A stretch of 64,000 bases of DNA from Pseudomonas sp. Bc-h (GCF_002080045.1 NZ_MUIN01000005.1:206362-270361), one strand, 5' to 3'; positions 25,863-34,435 are shown, numbered from the stretch's first letter. Numbers and translations are program-made. The notes: generated from the letters alone by a model not told the origin.

Positions 25863-26467
25863 CGACGAGCGTCCTCGGACTTCGCACGTAGGGGAATCAC
25901 CCGCGCGGCGCCCTGATCCAGGCTCGCCTTGCAGGCTTGCAGGGCGCGCATCATATGTTTTTCCACGGCACTTTGCGAAAGCCCCATGGCCTTGGCGATT
26001 TCGCCGTATTTGCGCCCGTGAATGCGATTGAGCAGGAAGATCTGCCGTGTTTTTTCCGGCAGTCCGCGCAAGGCAGCTTCGACATGACGCAGATCGCTGC
26101 TGGCTTCAAGCGCCGCTTGAGGCTCATCGCTGCGCTGCTCCTGCTCGTCGGGCACCAGCCCTTCGTTGAGCCGCGCTCGCGTGCCTTCGTTGCGCAGATG
26201 ATCGATGGCAATGTTGCCCGCGCAACGCAGCAGATAGGTGTTGAGTTCTTCTACCTGCAGCAACGGCCGACGCCAGAACCTGACGAACAGGTCCTGAACC
26301 AGATCCGCCGCTGTCGCCCGACAACCGACACGCCGACTCACCAGCGCCTCCATCTGAGGACGCTGCGACAGAAACACTTTCAGAAAGTGGGCACGCGCCG
26401 CCTTGGGGGCGTCCTGATCAGTATCAGGAGAGGCCGCATGTTGCGTCGGCGGGGTGAGGTCGATCAT
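25859..26467 (-). CDS. fecI: ECF sigma factor, FecI type
   Basis: 202 residues from the ATG at 26467 (MIDLTPP). Region 2 includes DLVQDLFVRFWRR (about 70-82) and region 4 includes IHGRKYGEIAKAMGLSQSAV (about 150-170). Iron-starvation ECF sigma factors of this type drive their cognate TonB receptor. It lies 8 bases after the DUF3325 gene and overlaps fecR. The family usually has its own Fur-controlled promoter; here it is embedded in a longer operon. The longer frame to 26680 runs into the DUF3325 gene and was rejected. Confidence 0.92.
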   Translation of the reverse strand: MIDLTPPTQHAASPDTDQDAPKAARAHFLKVFLSQRPQMEALVSRRVGCRATAADLVQDLFVRFWRRPLLQVEELNTYLLRCAGNIAIDHLRNEGTRARLNEGLVPDEQEQRSDEPQAALEASSDLRHVEAALRGLPEKTRQIFLLNRIHGRKYGEIAKAMGLSQSAVEKHMMRALQACKASLDQGAARVIPLRAKSEDARR

Positions 26468-26475
26468 TGGAAGGC

Positions 26476-26808
26476 TCAGGCCAGAAGTTGAAGGAAGGCG
26501 AAAACCGGGCAGAGCAACACCCCGACTCCCGCCAACGACAAGGCCAGCCTTGGCCAATAAGACATCACGAAAACCAACACGACCGCGCTGCTCATCAGCG
26601 CGGCGCTCCACTGTACGAGGGCTTGCCCCAACGTCTGCGAGGCCAGCGCCACCCAGAGTGACGCCAGCAATGCGGCCCAACCCAGGAGCCTGAGCGCTTT
26701 AGCGCGAGACACTGAGAACGAGCGACCTGTGAGGTCCTCGTAGTGACGATTCATCGACAGGCACAGTGCGCTGAAACCGACATAGCAGAGCAAGGTTGCC
26801 AACGGCAT
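26476..26808 (-). CDS. DUF3325 membrane protein
   Basis: 110 residues beginning MPLATLLCYVGFSALCLSMNRHYEDL, with three or four membrane helices. DUF3325 proteins occur with PepSY and DUF3649 proteins beside siderophore receptors and are thought to assist iron release or reduction at the inner membrane; the mechanism is not known. The start codon overlaps the PepSY stop (ATGA at 26805-26808), so translation is coupled. Confidence 0.88.
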   Translation of the reverse strand: MPLATLLCYVGFSALCLSMNRHYEDLTGRSFSVSRAKALRLLGWAALLASLWVALASQTLGQALVQWSAALMSSAVVLVFVMSYWPRLALSLAGVGVLLCPVFAFLQLLA

Positions 26809-28370
26809 CAGCGGGCCTCCTGCACTGCGGGAGTGAGTTTGCTGGCGAGCACGATCTTGCCGTCGCCACGAAACCTGAACGCGCCCCAGGCCAGGAATAT
26901 CCCCGTGGCCAAGGCCGTCATGTCCAGAGCAACCAAGGTCAGGTTCCCCTGCTTCAACGACGCCAGAAGGTAACCGCCCGCCGTGGCCATATCCAGGATC
27001 GGCAAGGCGCAATACAACAGCGCGGCGAGGGTCAGTTGCTCACGCCATGCGCTGCGCCCGTCGCGCAAGAAAACCCGCGCAAAGGCGTGCAGCAAGGCCA
27101 CGCCCCAGACGCAGAAGAAGGTCTTCACTTCCCAGTCACTGCGGCCTGTGAAGCTCACCGGCAGCAGCCGATTGGCCCAAAAGAAACTCACCACCGCCAG
27201 CATCAGCCCGGACATGCTCGCCACGTTGAGCATTTCCACCAGGCGCAATTCGAACGGCAGGACACCGGACTTGGCGTGCTTGAGCCGACGTTTGCCGAGC
27301 CAGATCACCAGCCCCGTGCCGATCATCGCCGTGCCGCCAATCCCGGCGAGGAAATACAGCCAGCGCAGCAGCGGGCCCGCGAAGTGGCCCATGTGCAGGC
27401 CATAAAGACCACCGGCCAGCATCAACGACGCTGCGCCCATGTTGCTTTCGCTCTTGAGTTCTGCGCTGACCCCATCGAACACCAGCGCCGTGCCCGGCTC
27501 GTGGGGAATATGGTCGGCGCCGTGTCGGGTCATGGTGACAGACGCATTGGCGCTGCCGGGATTGTTCACGGTGATCAGCCCGACGCGACTGCCCGGCCAT
27601 TTTTCTGCAGCCACCTCGAACATCGGCGCGATCGACGCCAGCGGTGCCCGGTCAGCCGAGGCCTGCTCGGTCTTGAAAGCCGGAAACAGATCGTCGAAGA
27701 ACCCCTGGGTGTTCTTGCCGTAGGTCGTGAGAATGCTCAGCGGCATGATCATGGTCATGAAGATCACCAGGCTGCTGTAGGTGATCATCAGGTGAAACGG
27801 CAGCACCAGAACCGCCACCGCGTTGTGCCCGTCCAGCCAGGTGCGCTGACCTTTACGCGGCCGGAAGGTGAAGAACTCCTTAAAGATTTTCTTGTGAGTG
27901 ATGATCCCGCTGATCAGCGCGACGAACATCACCATCGCTGCCAGCGACGCCAGCCAACGCCCCCAGGGATATGGCATTTGCAGTTGGAAATGGAAGCGAT
28001 AGAAGAACTCACCGCCCATGCTCTGGCGAACCTGCACAGGAACCCCGGTGAGCGAGTCCAGCGACCGTTCTTCAAAACGGCCTTTGGCTGGCGTCCAGCT
28101 CACGCCGAGCTCGGGGGAACGTTCGTCCGGCAAGCGGATGAACCAGCGTTTGGCATCCGCAGCGTTCTCTCCCAGCCATTGCTGGGCGCGGTTGACACCA
28201 TCGGCAGCCGAGATTTCATGAGGGACGATTTCCGGGTGCGTCCACTGAGTGATTTCGTTCTTGAAATACGAGAGCGTGCCGGTCAGGAAAATCGCGAACA
28301 GCAGCCAGCCGAAGGTCAATCCCGCCCAGGTGTGCAACCAGGCCATCGCCTGCCGGAAACCCTCTTTCAC
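26808..28370 (-). CDS. PepSY-domain inner-membrane protein (iron-uptake associated)
   Basis: 520 residues from a GTG at 28370 that overlaps the stop of the DUF3649 gene (GTGA). The protein has a helix near residues 12-35, a large periplasmic PepSY region, and further helices (about 180-210, 325-345, 375-400, 420-520). PepSY_TM proteins with siderophore receptors are proposed inner-membrane ferric-siderophore reductases. Histidines at helix ends (for example MAWLHTWAGL and the conserved GHNAVAV..FHLMITYSSL) fit haem or metal binding. A longer frame to 28469 is open but lies inside the upstream gene. Confidence 0.88.
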   Translation of the reverse strand: MKEGFRQAMAWLHTWAGLTFGWLLFAIFLTGTLSYFKNEITQWTHPEIVPHEISAADGVNRAQQWLGENAADAKRWFIRLPDERSPELGVSWTPAKGRFEERSLDSLTGVPVQVRQSMGGEFFYRFHFQLQMPYPWGRWLASLAAMVMFVALISGIITHKKIFKEFFTFRPRKGQRTWLDGHNAVAVLVLPFHLMITYSSLVIFMTMIMPLSILTTYGKNTQGFFDDLFPAFKTEQASADRAPLASIAPMFEVAAEKWPGSRVGLITVNNPGSANASVTMTRHGADHIPHEPGTALVFDGVSAELKSESNMGAASLMLAGGLYGLHMGHFAGPLLRWLYFLAGIGGTAMIGTGLVIWLGKRRLKHAKSGVLPFELRLVEMLNVASMSGLMLAVVSFFWANRLLPVSFTGRSDWEVKTFFCVWGVALLHAFARVFLRDGRSAWREQLTLAALLYCALPILDMATAGGYLLASLKQGNLTLVALDMTALATGIFLAWGAFRFRGDGKIVLASKLTPAVQEAR

Positions 28371-28711
28371 AGTAACCACCGCGCACTGGCGTAAAGCGCC
28401 GCAAGCACAGCACTGGGCAGCAACAGCCCGAACCATGCGCGCCATGCCGTGCCGCAGGCGAAACACCACAACACGGCCGGCAGATAGACCAGGAACGAAA
28501 GGGTCATCGCCAAGACGACTGCCTCGGCACGGACCAGCGGGAGAAATTGCGCCAGACAGATGCTGGTCAATGCCGTCAGCAGATAGCCGCCAATCAACGC
28601 GGCGAGAACCCGCGAGGCGACCGCCAGCCGCCCACGGACCGAAATTGCGCCGGACCGTGGCTTCTTCTGACGTTTTTCAGACGCATGCGCGCTCACCGAC
28701 AGCGTCTCCAT
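28367..28711 (-). CDS. DUF3649 membrane protein, first gene of the iron operon
   Basis: 114 residues from METLSVSAHASEKRQ, with a basic N-terminus and three membrane helices (about 32-55, 62-85, 92-112). Family members accompany PepSY and DUF3325 proteins in siderophore-uptake operons. It opens the six-gene set, and a candidate Fur box lies 130 bases upstream. The open frame further upstream to 29128 covers the promoter region and is not coding. Confidence 0.85.
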   Translation of the reverse strand: METLSVSAHASEKRQKKPRSGAISVRGRLAVASRVLAALIGGYLLTALTSICLAQFLPLVRAEAVVLAMTLSFLVYLPAVLWCFACGTAWRAWFGLLLPSAVLAALYASARWLL

Positions 28712-28840
28712 CAGCGGTGAACTTCGATGAAAGCGCCGCGTAGTTGGCAGCACATTGTGCGAATCGACATAGGCATGATCTTCCTGAAATCCGGCGAGCG
28801 AACGGGCGCGTCGCGCAGCGTAAGCACAAAAGATCGCAAT

Positions 28841-28859
28841 ATTAATGATAAATATTCTC
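28841..28859. promoter_or_regulatory. Candidate Fur box
   Basis: ATTAATGATAAATATTCTC matches 14 of 19 positions of the GATAATGATAATCATTATC consensus, in the only AT-rich stretch of this region. It lies upstream of the DUF3649-PepSY-DUF3325-fecI-fecR-receptor operon, where iron control is expected. Confidence 0.65.
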
Positions 28860-29235
28860 ATATGCAAAAGAGTCTGACGGAATTCAACCCAATCGCTGGT
28901 CCGCCAGCTGGCCGGCGAACGGGTTCTGTCCACGATCGGGGTCTGGCGCCAGTGAAGCTTCAGAGGTTTAAGCGGTATTGGAGTGAATGTCGAAAAGCGA
29001 ATTTGGTGCGCCCTGATTGATGCATGGGAGCCAAATGCCTTAGCGGTCGACCCGTCATTTGCGCGCGGGCGTTCCTCGCCGAAAGTTCCCTCTGATAAAA
29101 ATTTTCCGTTTAGAAATATTTCTCTCACTCAGGGGTTGAATTGTTTCTTCATCGGCGCCAACACTGTGAGTGAGGGCAGACGAAAATTCAGTGTCGTCGA
29201 GACTCTCCCGAGCAAGCCAAAGTAAGGGAAGAACT
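28860..29235. other. Intergenic region upstream of the HPF-like gene
   Basis: Apart from the Fur box on its left side, I see no gene here. Open frames on both strands lack plausible starts and family similarity. The AT-rich part at 29095-29150 probably holds the promoter of the HPF-like gene at 29236. Confidence 0.5.
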
Positions 29236-29655
29236 ATGCAAATCCAGGTCAATAGCGATAACCACATCGAAAGCAGCATCCGACTGGAGGAGTGGGTACG
29301 AACCACCGTTGAAAGCACGCTCGACCGCTACGAAGAAGATCTCACCCGCGTTGAAGTTCACATCCGCGACGAGAACGGCGACAAACCCGGCCCGCACGAC
29401 ATCCGTTGCCAGATGGAAGCCCGGCCCAAAGGACACCAACCTATTTCCGTTACCCACAAGGCCGATTCGCTTGATCAGGCCGTGGAAGGCGCAGCCGTGA
29501 AGCTCGATCACGCCCTTGAGCACCTGTTCGGCAAACTGCGCAGCAAACGTGGCAATGTCACCACCCTCACCAGTGCCACAGGCAAAGAAGTGGAGAACCC
29601 GGACGCGTTGTTGCAGGAAGAGTTTCTGGAAAAAGACGACGCTTTGCATGGTTGA
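29236..29655 (+). CDS. HPF/RaiA-family ribosome-associated protein
   Basis: 139 residues from the ATG at 29236, preceded by AAGGGAAGAACT. The S30AE-like fold is suggested by MQIQVNSDNHIESSIRLEEWV, then ..TRVEVHIRDENGDK and VTHKADSLDQAVEGAAVKLDHALEHLFGKL, the strand-strand-helix pattern of hibernation factors. Such proteins bind the 30S decoding centre in stationary phase or stress. It is longer than YfiA and divergent from the rpoN-linked HPF, so it is probably a second, stress-related paralogue. It has its own terminator. Confidence 0.82.
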   Translation: MQIQVNSDNHIESSIRLEEWVRTTVESTLDRYEEDLTRVEVHIRDENGDKPGPHDIRCQMEARPKGHQPISVTHKADSLDQAVEGAAVKLDHALEHLFGKLRSKRGNVTTLTSATGKEVENPDALLQEEFLEKDDALHG

Positions 29656-29690
29656 ACAGCAAAGCTGAAAAATATCTATCGATAAATGAA

Positions 29691-29723
29691 AGGCGGGCCT
29701 GTGGAGACAGGCCCGCCTTTTTT
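29691..29723 (+). terminator. Rho-independent terminator of the HPF-like gene
   Basis: Arms AGGCGGGCCTGT and ACAGGCCCGCCT around a 4-base GGAG loop, followed by a T6 run. A strong, textbook terminator 36 bases after the stop. Confidence 0.95.
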
Positions 29724-30088
29724 GTTGAACATCGCAAATGCTCACGCACACAAAGCAGGCGCTCGGCGCACTAATGGTGCTTGCCTGCAACTGAAGCGGC
29801 ATTTGGCTAGTACTCAGGAATTAATGTGAAACGGTAAACCCGATCACAGTTTCTTCGCTGAAAGGTTTCATGTTCGCTTTAATCACGCCGTTCGTCCCGC
29901 ATGGCCCGAACCCTGCAAGTATCGAATCGTCGAGCCTCCAACCGCTGCAGGCCACGCCCCTTCTGGCTCGACGGGCAGCTGACTTCTAACCCCGGACACT
30001 GTTCGACGCCTACCGTTGATCCAGCGTCCAGAACTTATGGGACTAACACTCAGTCAACTTATGCAGATCGATAATCAGGTAATAGGCC
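29724..30088. other. Intergenic region, no gene seen
   Basis: About 365 bases with no convincing open frame or RNA structure. A short inverted repeat (GCAGGCGCTCGGCGC..GCTTGCCTGC) is visible near 29756-29790. The promoter for the DUF3509 gene probably lies in the last 100 bases. Confidence 0.4.
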
Positions 30089-30418
30089 ATGGACAATCCT
30101 TTTCAACAGATCACTGATGCTTTTCACCCGGACTACCGCGTCAATCTGAGTATCCAGGGCCTCGACGGAACCATCATGCTGACCCTTTCCAACGAGTCAG
30201 GTGTGGTCGCTAAACGCTTGATCAGCCCCGAGCAACGTAATTCCCCCAAGCGCCTGCGTCGCTTGATCGAGAGCGTGCAGTTCGGCATCGCGATCGAACA
30301 AGGTCACAGTGCAATCAAGATTCTCGCCGCCATGACCGACGGTGACGTTAAACAACTGGCACCACCGGCCGCCAATGCCGGCATGCTCAACCGTTCCAAT
30401 CAGGCAATGGGCCTCTGA
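30089..30418 (+). CDS. DUF3509 protein
   Basis: 109 residues, the size of the Pseudomonas DUF3509 family, starting MDNPFQQITDAFHPDYRVNL. The sequence predicts a small alpha/beta protein with no signal peptide or metal motif. Its function is unknown. The start follows CAGGTAATAGGCC, a weak ribosome site. It stands alone between two intergenic gaps, so it is probably monocistronic. Confidence 0.85.
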   Translation: MDNPFQQITDAFHPDYRVNLSIQGLDGTIMLTLSNESGVVAKRLISPEQRNSPKRLRRLIESVQFGIAIEQGHSAIKILAAMTDGDVKQLAPPAANAGMLNRSNQAMGL

Positions 30419-30485
30419 TCAATGACGCGAAACTGACGGAGGCGACTCGACGAATCGCCTCCATTTTCCCACCTGATGCCCCCTC

Positions 30486-30974
30486 TCAAATCTCTCCCTT
30501 TTCCTCGATCACCGCCCCTTTGGTTTTGCCATGCGGGTCAGGCACTTTTACTGATGGAAATTGCGACGACGCGTAACGCACCACCAGAATCGCAAAGGCC
30601 AGCAGCAGAATTGCACCGCTGAGGTACACGACACCCAGATCTGGCGGCGCGTGGTGCGAGACGTCGGAAATCAGCAAGCGCGTCAGTGCGGTGATTGCGA
30701 CGTAAATCAGAAAGCGCACGGGCATGTGGTTGGTCTTGAAATAGATCCCGACCATCGCGCCCAATTCCAGGTAGATGAACAGCAGCAGGATGTCATCGAC
30801 CGTGATGTGCCCCTTCTCCAGCATCCCCAGGAAGGCCATGACCGCAGCCCATGCGGTGACTGCGCCGATGGCGAACAGCGCCAGGTAATGGAAGGTCTCG
30901 ACGAACAGATTGCCCAGCGATTCTGCGCAGCTGTGTACGTGTTGGCGGAGGGACTCGGCCCAGTTTATTTTCAC
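30486..30974 (-). CDS. psiE: PsiE-family membrane protein
   Basis: 162 residues from a GTG at 30974 that has AAGGAAG upstream; the open frame back to 31064 is unlikely to be translated. Four membrane helices (about 27-48, 60-80, 88-107, 120-143) include the conserved PsiE stretch FLIYVAITALTRLLI. PsiE is induced by phosphate starvation in E. coli; its role is not known. The C-terminal tail is charged and Lys/Glu-rich. Confidence 0.88.
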   Translation of the reverse strand: MKINWAESLRQHVHSCAESLGNLFVETFHYLALFAIGAVTAWAAVMAFLGMLEKGHITVDDILLLFIYLELGAMVGIYFKTNHMPVRFLIYVAITALTRLLISDVSHHAPPDLGVVYLSGAILLLAFAILVVRYASSQFPSVKVPDPHGKTKGAVIEEKGEI

Positions 30975-31168
30975 GATGAACTTCCTTGAATAGCCCAGAA
31001 CGGATGATGCCGCGCGTGCATGAAGCTTTTGCTTGCGCATTTTGCCAAGCATTAAAGGGGCCATTGACTACCCTTGAGAACGTGACTGGATGTCGCAAGG
31101 CCCGGGCTGGCGCTAAAAATGCGTATGAATTGCCACTACCCAAGCAGCATCGATTGCCTTATGCTGCG

Positions 31169-31188
31169 CACTGTATAAAAACACAGTA
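31169..31188 (+). promoter_or_regulatory. LexA (SOS) box upstream of yebG
   Basis: CACTGTATAAAAACACAGTA contains CTG-N10-CAG (31171-31186) and fits the CTGTATATAAAAACAGTA-type consensus. It lies 42 bases before the yebG start, overlapping the likely promoter, which predicts induction by DNA damage. Confidence 0.88.
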
Positions 31189-31229
31189 CCCGCTAAAGAT
31201 AACTATCGTGAAGGCATATGAGGTGGTAA

Positions 31230-31493
31230 ATGGCCGTCGAAGTGGTATACCGCAGCAGCCGAGATCTGGAGCGTTTGTTCATGGATAAAGCCGAAGCTGA
31301 TCGTCATGACAAGATGCTCGAACTCGCCGAGCTGCTGTCCAGTGTATTGAGCAAGGCTGTGCCTTCCCTGTCTGAAGCGCAGGTCGAAGAAGCAGGCATC
31401 TACATGGCCAAGAACCGCGACGTTTTCGCCCGCGCGTTCAAGAACCAGCCGGATGCGTTGAATGAATTGTTGAGTGATGCGGCTGACGAATAA
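31230..31493 (+). CDS. yebG: YebG family, DNA-damage-inducible protein
   Basis: 87 residues beginning MAVEVVYRSSRDLERLFMDK, with the YebG core KAEADRHDKMLELAELL (about residues 20-36). It is a small cytosolic helical protein of unclear function, part of the SOS response in E. coli. The LexA box directly upstream supports the assignment. The start has GAGGTGG three bases before the ATG. Confidence 0.9.
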   Translation: MAVEVVYRSSRDLERLFMDKAEADRHDKMLELAELLSSVLSKAVPSLSEAQVEEAGIYMAKNRDVFARAFKNQPDALNELLSDAADE

Positions 31494-31507
31494 GTCGCCG
31501 CGATCCC

Positions 31508-31597
31508 TGTGGGAGGGAGCTTGTTCGCCAAACGTGGTTTGAACAACCGAATATAGCGGTTGTTCGAATCTCATCGCGAGCAAGCTCCCTCCCACAG
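31508..31597. repeat. REP pair (family B)
   Basis: Inverted units TGTGGGAGGGAGCTTGTTCG and CGCGAGCAAGCTCCCTCCCA. The spacer itself holds an inverted repeat (GGTTTGAACAACCG and CGGTTGTTCGAATC). It separates the convergent yebG and hydrolase genes. Confidence 0.82.
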
Positions 31598-31628
31598 CTA
31601 CATCTGTCTTCCAGTGAACCGCATCGAC

Positions 31629-32702
31629 TCAGGTTCGCCACTTACCGTTACGCACCAGCTCGGCAACGGCATCGGCGAATGCCTGCGGCGCTTCCTGTGG
31701 CAAGTTATGCCCGACCCCGAGGATCTGCCGATGCACACGCGTGCCACTGAACCGCCCTGCGGATAATGTGCCATCGGTAGCAGCGATCACACCGTCAGCC
31801 ATACCGTCCAGGGTGATGCTCGGAACGCTGATCGATGGCGTCTGAGCCAGCTTTTTCTCGATCTCCTCATAGTCGGCAGCACCGGGCGCCAGCCCCATGC
31901 GATGACGATACGAATGGATCACCACGTCGACATAATCCGGGTTGTCGAACGAGCCAGCAGAACGCTCGAACGTCGCTTGATCGAAATGCCACGTCGGCGA
32001 ATTGTTCTTCCACAAAATCTGCGCAATCTCGCGGCGGTTGGCCTGCAATCCAGCACGCCCGCGTTCTGTCTGGAAATAATGCTGATACCACAATCCCCAT
32101 TCGACATGCGCCGGCAGCGGCTCGGCCGCCTTGACGATGTTCTGGATCAGGTAACTGTTGACCGACACCAATCCCACGCAACGGGACGGTTTTAATGCGG
32201 CGGCGACACAGGCTGCACGACCGCCCCAGTCGTACCCGGCGAACACCGCTTCAGGAATGTGCAGCGCGGTGATCAGATCCAGCAAGTCCTGGCCGATGGC
32301 CCCTTGTTGGCCGGAGCGCGGCGTGTCCTTGTCCAGGAACCTGGTGCTGCCGTGGCCGCGCAGGTGCGGCACGATCACGCGCATGCCCTGTGCGGCGAGG
32401 ATCGGCGCCACCTCGACGTAACTGTGGATGTCATAGGGAAAACCGTGCAGCAACACCACTGGACGGCCGTCTTGCGGCCCCGCTTCGTAATAGCCGATAT
32501 CCAGCACATCGGTGCTGACCTGCTTGATCGGGCCCAGGGTTGCAGCTGCGCGAACAGAATTGCTCGCAATGACATGGCTCTCGACAGTATCGGTCGCCGC
32601 CAACGCAGGCGTCAGATCGCTGAGCGCGAGCGCTGCGACACCTGCTGCGGAAGATGTCAGGAAGTGCCGACGATTGAGTGTGAATCCAGACATGTTTTTC
32701 AT
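31629..32702 (-). CDS. Tat-exported alpha/beta hydrolase, end of the bufferin operon
   Basis: 357 residues from the ATG at 32702 (a second ATG is three codons in, at 32693). The N-terminus has a twin-arginine signal, NRRHFLTSSAAGVAALALS, with cleavage near ALAA (about residue 36). The hydrolase fold shows the oxyanion stretch LLHGFPYD, the nucleophile elbow AGYDWGGRA (Asp in place of Ser) and a late His in GVGHNLP. The Asp nucleophile points to an epoxide-hydrolase/dehalogenase-like enzyme. Its start overlaps the bufC stop (ATGA), so it belongs to the same operon. Substrate unknown. Confidence 0.87.
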   Translation of the reverse strand: MKNMSGFTLNRRHFLTSSAAGVAALALSDLTPALAATDTVESHVIASNSVRAAATLGPIKQVSTDVLDIGYYEAGPQDGRPVVLLHGFPYDIHSYVEVAPILAAQGMRVIVPHLRGHGSTRFLDKDTPRSGQQGAIGQDLLDLITALHIPEAVFAGYDWGGRAACVAAALKPSRCVGLVSVNSYLIQNIVKAAEPLPAHVEWGLWYQHYFQTERGRAGLQANRREIAQILWKNNSPTWHFDQATFERSAGSFDNPDYVDVVIHSYRHRMGLAPGAADYEEIEKKLAQTPSISVPSITLDGMADGVIAATDGTLSAGRFSGTRVHRQILGVGHNLPQEAPQAFADAVAELVRNGKWRT

Positions 32703-33484
32703 CCCTCAGACTCGCTGGCCGCCAGCGGTTGAACGTCGCTGTCGACGCCGATGATCAGCTCGCTGCCGAGCCAGTTCGCAAGCAAGGCGCCAGCCTTGGC
32801 CACACCCTCCTGTTCGCCTAGACGGGCGACGAGCATTTCGCATAAATCGACGAAACTGCCGTTCTGTTGAAGCTGAACCAACGCCGCGTATTCCAGTGCA
32901 TCCACTTCACGCAGACGGGAGGTGAACTTGCGCCGCCATACCATCAACCCGCCACCTTCGGCGAGCATTTCGCTTTCGGGCGGCGTGTGCCCTTCGCACA
33001 GCGCGCTCCAGATCGCCTCGACATTGGTGGTCATGGCGTGCAGTCGTAGCGAGGGTGTGAAACGTAGCTGCGCCGCATCCCAATCGATGGTCGCCAGAGC
33101 GTCGACAGATAACGGTGCAGCGTCTCGTGCCACGAAGGCCTCGCCCAGAGCCTGTTCGATCCACGCCAATTCGTGGATGTCGGGGTTGTCTGGAAAACGC
33201 CTGGAGAGCGTCTCGCCGAAGTGTTCGGCATAGGCATCGAGCGTCCAGGCATGGGGCGGATAGTCTTCGATGTGAGCAATCGCCGTATTGCGAAACGCCT
33301 CCTCGCCCAGCCACGTGCGCAACTGTGGAAAAGCATGTTCCAGACAGCTGACCAATTGCGCCCGGTAGTTGTTCTGATAGACCGCCAGCCCCGCTGCGGC
33401 GTGGACGCTCAAGCGATCCGCCGCATCCTCGGACGCATCGATCAGCCACGATTGAAAATCGCGTTGCATGTCGGCGAGCTTCAT
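32699..33484 (-). CDS. bufC: BufC/HvfC, DUF2063 partner of the MNIO enzyme
   Basis: 261 residues. The N-terminal DUF2063 part (about 5-95, MQRDFQSWLIDASEDAADRL and YQNNYRAQLVSCLEHAFPQL) is the precursor-recognition domain of MNIO partner proteins; the C-terminal part is less conserved. With BufB it modifies cysteines of small exported precursor peptides. The start overlaps bufB by 4 bases and the stop overlaps the hydrolase start, so all three are coupled. Confidence 0.87.
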   Translation of the reverse strand: MKLADMQRDFQSWLIDASEDAADRLSVHAAAGLAVYQNNYRAQLVSCLEHAFPQLRTWLGEEAFRNTAIAHIEDYPPHAWTLDAYAEHFGETLSRRFPDNPDIHELAWIEQALGEAFVARDAAPLSVDALATIDWDAAQLRFTPSLRLHAMTTNVEAIWSALCEGHTPPESEMLAEGGGLMVWRRKFTSRLREVDALEYAALVQLQQNGSFVDLCEMLVARLGEQEGVAKAGALLANWLGSELIIGVDSDVQPLAASESEG

Positions 33485-34323
33485 GCGACCGCTCCTGCCC
33501 GACGCCGGGCTTCAATCAAACCCAGGTTGCGGGCGATCGACAGCTCCTCCAGCAAATCGGCAAGGGGTGGAATGTCGTCGTCGCGCTCGATCATCGTCGC
33601 CACCGGGCCGAGTAACGAAATGGCCCTGGCGTAAAGCTGCCAGACGTCCGGGCATACCGGGCTGTCGTGGGTGTCGATCAGCAGGTCAGGGCCCTGGCTG
33701 TGCCCGGCCAGATGAATCTGGCGCACACGCTCGGCGGGAATTGCGTCAAGGAATGCCAGCGCGTCGAAGCCATGATTGCTGGCGCTGACATAGACGTTGT
33801 TGACGTCCAGCAGCAGCTCGCAGCCGGTGCGACGGGACATCTCGGCGATGAACTCCCATTCGGTCATCGCCGCATCGGGAAAGCTAAGGTAGCTGGAGGG
33901 GTTTTCGAACAGCATGGTCCGACCCAACGCGTCCTGAGCCATGGAAATATTGGCGCACACTCGGTCCAGCGCTTCTTGGGTATAGGGGACTGGCAGCAGG
34001 TCGTGGGAGTTGAAACCTCCGATGCGCGACCAGCTCAGGTGGTCTGAAACGAACAGCGGCTCGATCTCATCCACCAGGCTCCTCAAGCGCCGAAGGTAAT
34101 CGGGATTCAATCCGTCTGCCGAGCCGATGGACATCGACACGCCATGCAGCACCACCGGATGACGCTCGCGCACGCGACGCAGAATGTCGCGAGGCTGGCC
34201 GCCTTCGACCATGAAGTTTTCAGAAATCACCTCGACGAAATCCACCGGTACATCGGTTTCCAGAAAGTCCTGATAGTGCTCCCGGCGCAGGCCCAGCCCG
34301 TAACCTGAAAAGACTGCTGACAT
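33481..34323 (-). CDS. bufB: BufB/HvfB, MNIO (DUF692) multinuclear iron oxidase
   Basis: 280 residues, a complete TIM-barrel DUF692 protein. Likely metal ligands are visible: His60 (VVLHGVSMSIG), His95 (SDHLSW), Glu140 (FENPSSY), the Asp/Asn of DVNNVY, the two His of HLAGH, Asp and His of DTHDSP, and Glu of ERDDD. Enzymes of this family use two or three iron ions to oxidise precursor cysteines to thiooxazole or related groups. Two candidate substrates lie upstream (34436-34711 and 36040-36315). A REP pair separates it from the nearer precursor. Confidence 0.92.
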   Translation of the reverse strand: MSAVFSGYGLGLRREHYQDFLETDVPVDFVEVISENFMVEGGQPRDILRRVRERHPVVLHGVSMSIGSADGLNPDYLRRLRSLVDEIEPLFVSDHLSWSRIGGFNSHDLLPVPYTQEALDRVCANISMAQDALGRTMLFENPSSYLSFPDAAMTEWEFIAEMSRRTGCELLLDVNNVYVSASNHGFDALAFLDAIPAERVRQIHLAGHSQGPDLLIDTHDSPVCPDVWQLYARAISLLGPVATMIERDDDIPPLADLLEELSIARNLGLIEARRRAGAVA

Positions 34324-34355
34324 GTTGTGTGCTCCGCTGGAGGGGACAAAAGGTC

Positions 34356-34423
34356 TGTAGCAGTCCGGTTTGCCGGCGGTGGCGATCTTTGATACGCCAC
34401 CGCCAGCGAGCCTTGTTGCTACA
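34356..34423. repeat. REP pair (family A) between bufA2 and bufB
   Basis: Inverted units TGTAGCAGTCCGGTTTGCCG and CCAGCGAGCCTTGTTGCTAC around a short spacer. It sits inside the probable bufferin transcript, between a precursor gene and the modification genes, where it may lower downstream expression or protect the precursor mRNA. Confidence 0.78.
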
Positions 34424-34435
34424 AGGGGCCGGCCG

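Noticed and set aside
26796..28394. 532-residue plus-strand open frame over the PepSY gene
   Set aside because: Shadow of a membrane protein gene; hydrophilic and His/Gln-rich, as expected for the complement of hydrophobic codons.
29724..30088. Possible tRNA or small RNA in a gene-free gap
   Set aside because: No cloverleaf or strong terminator was found; only a short imperfect inverted repeat is present.
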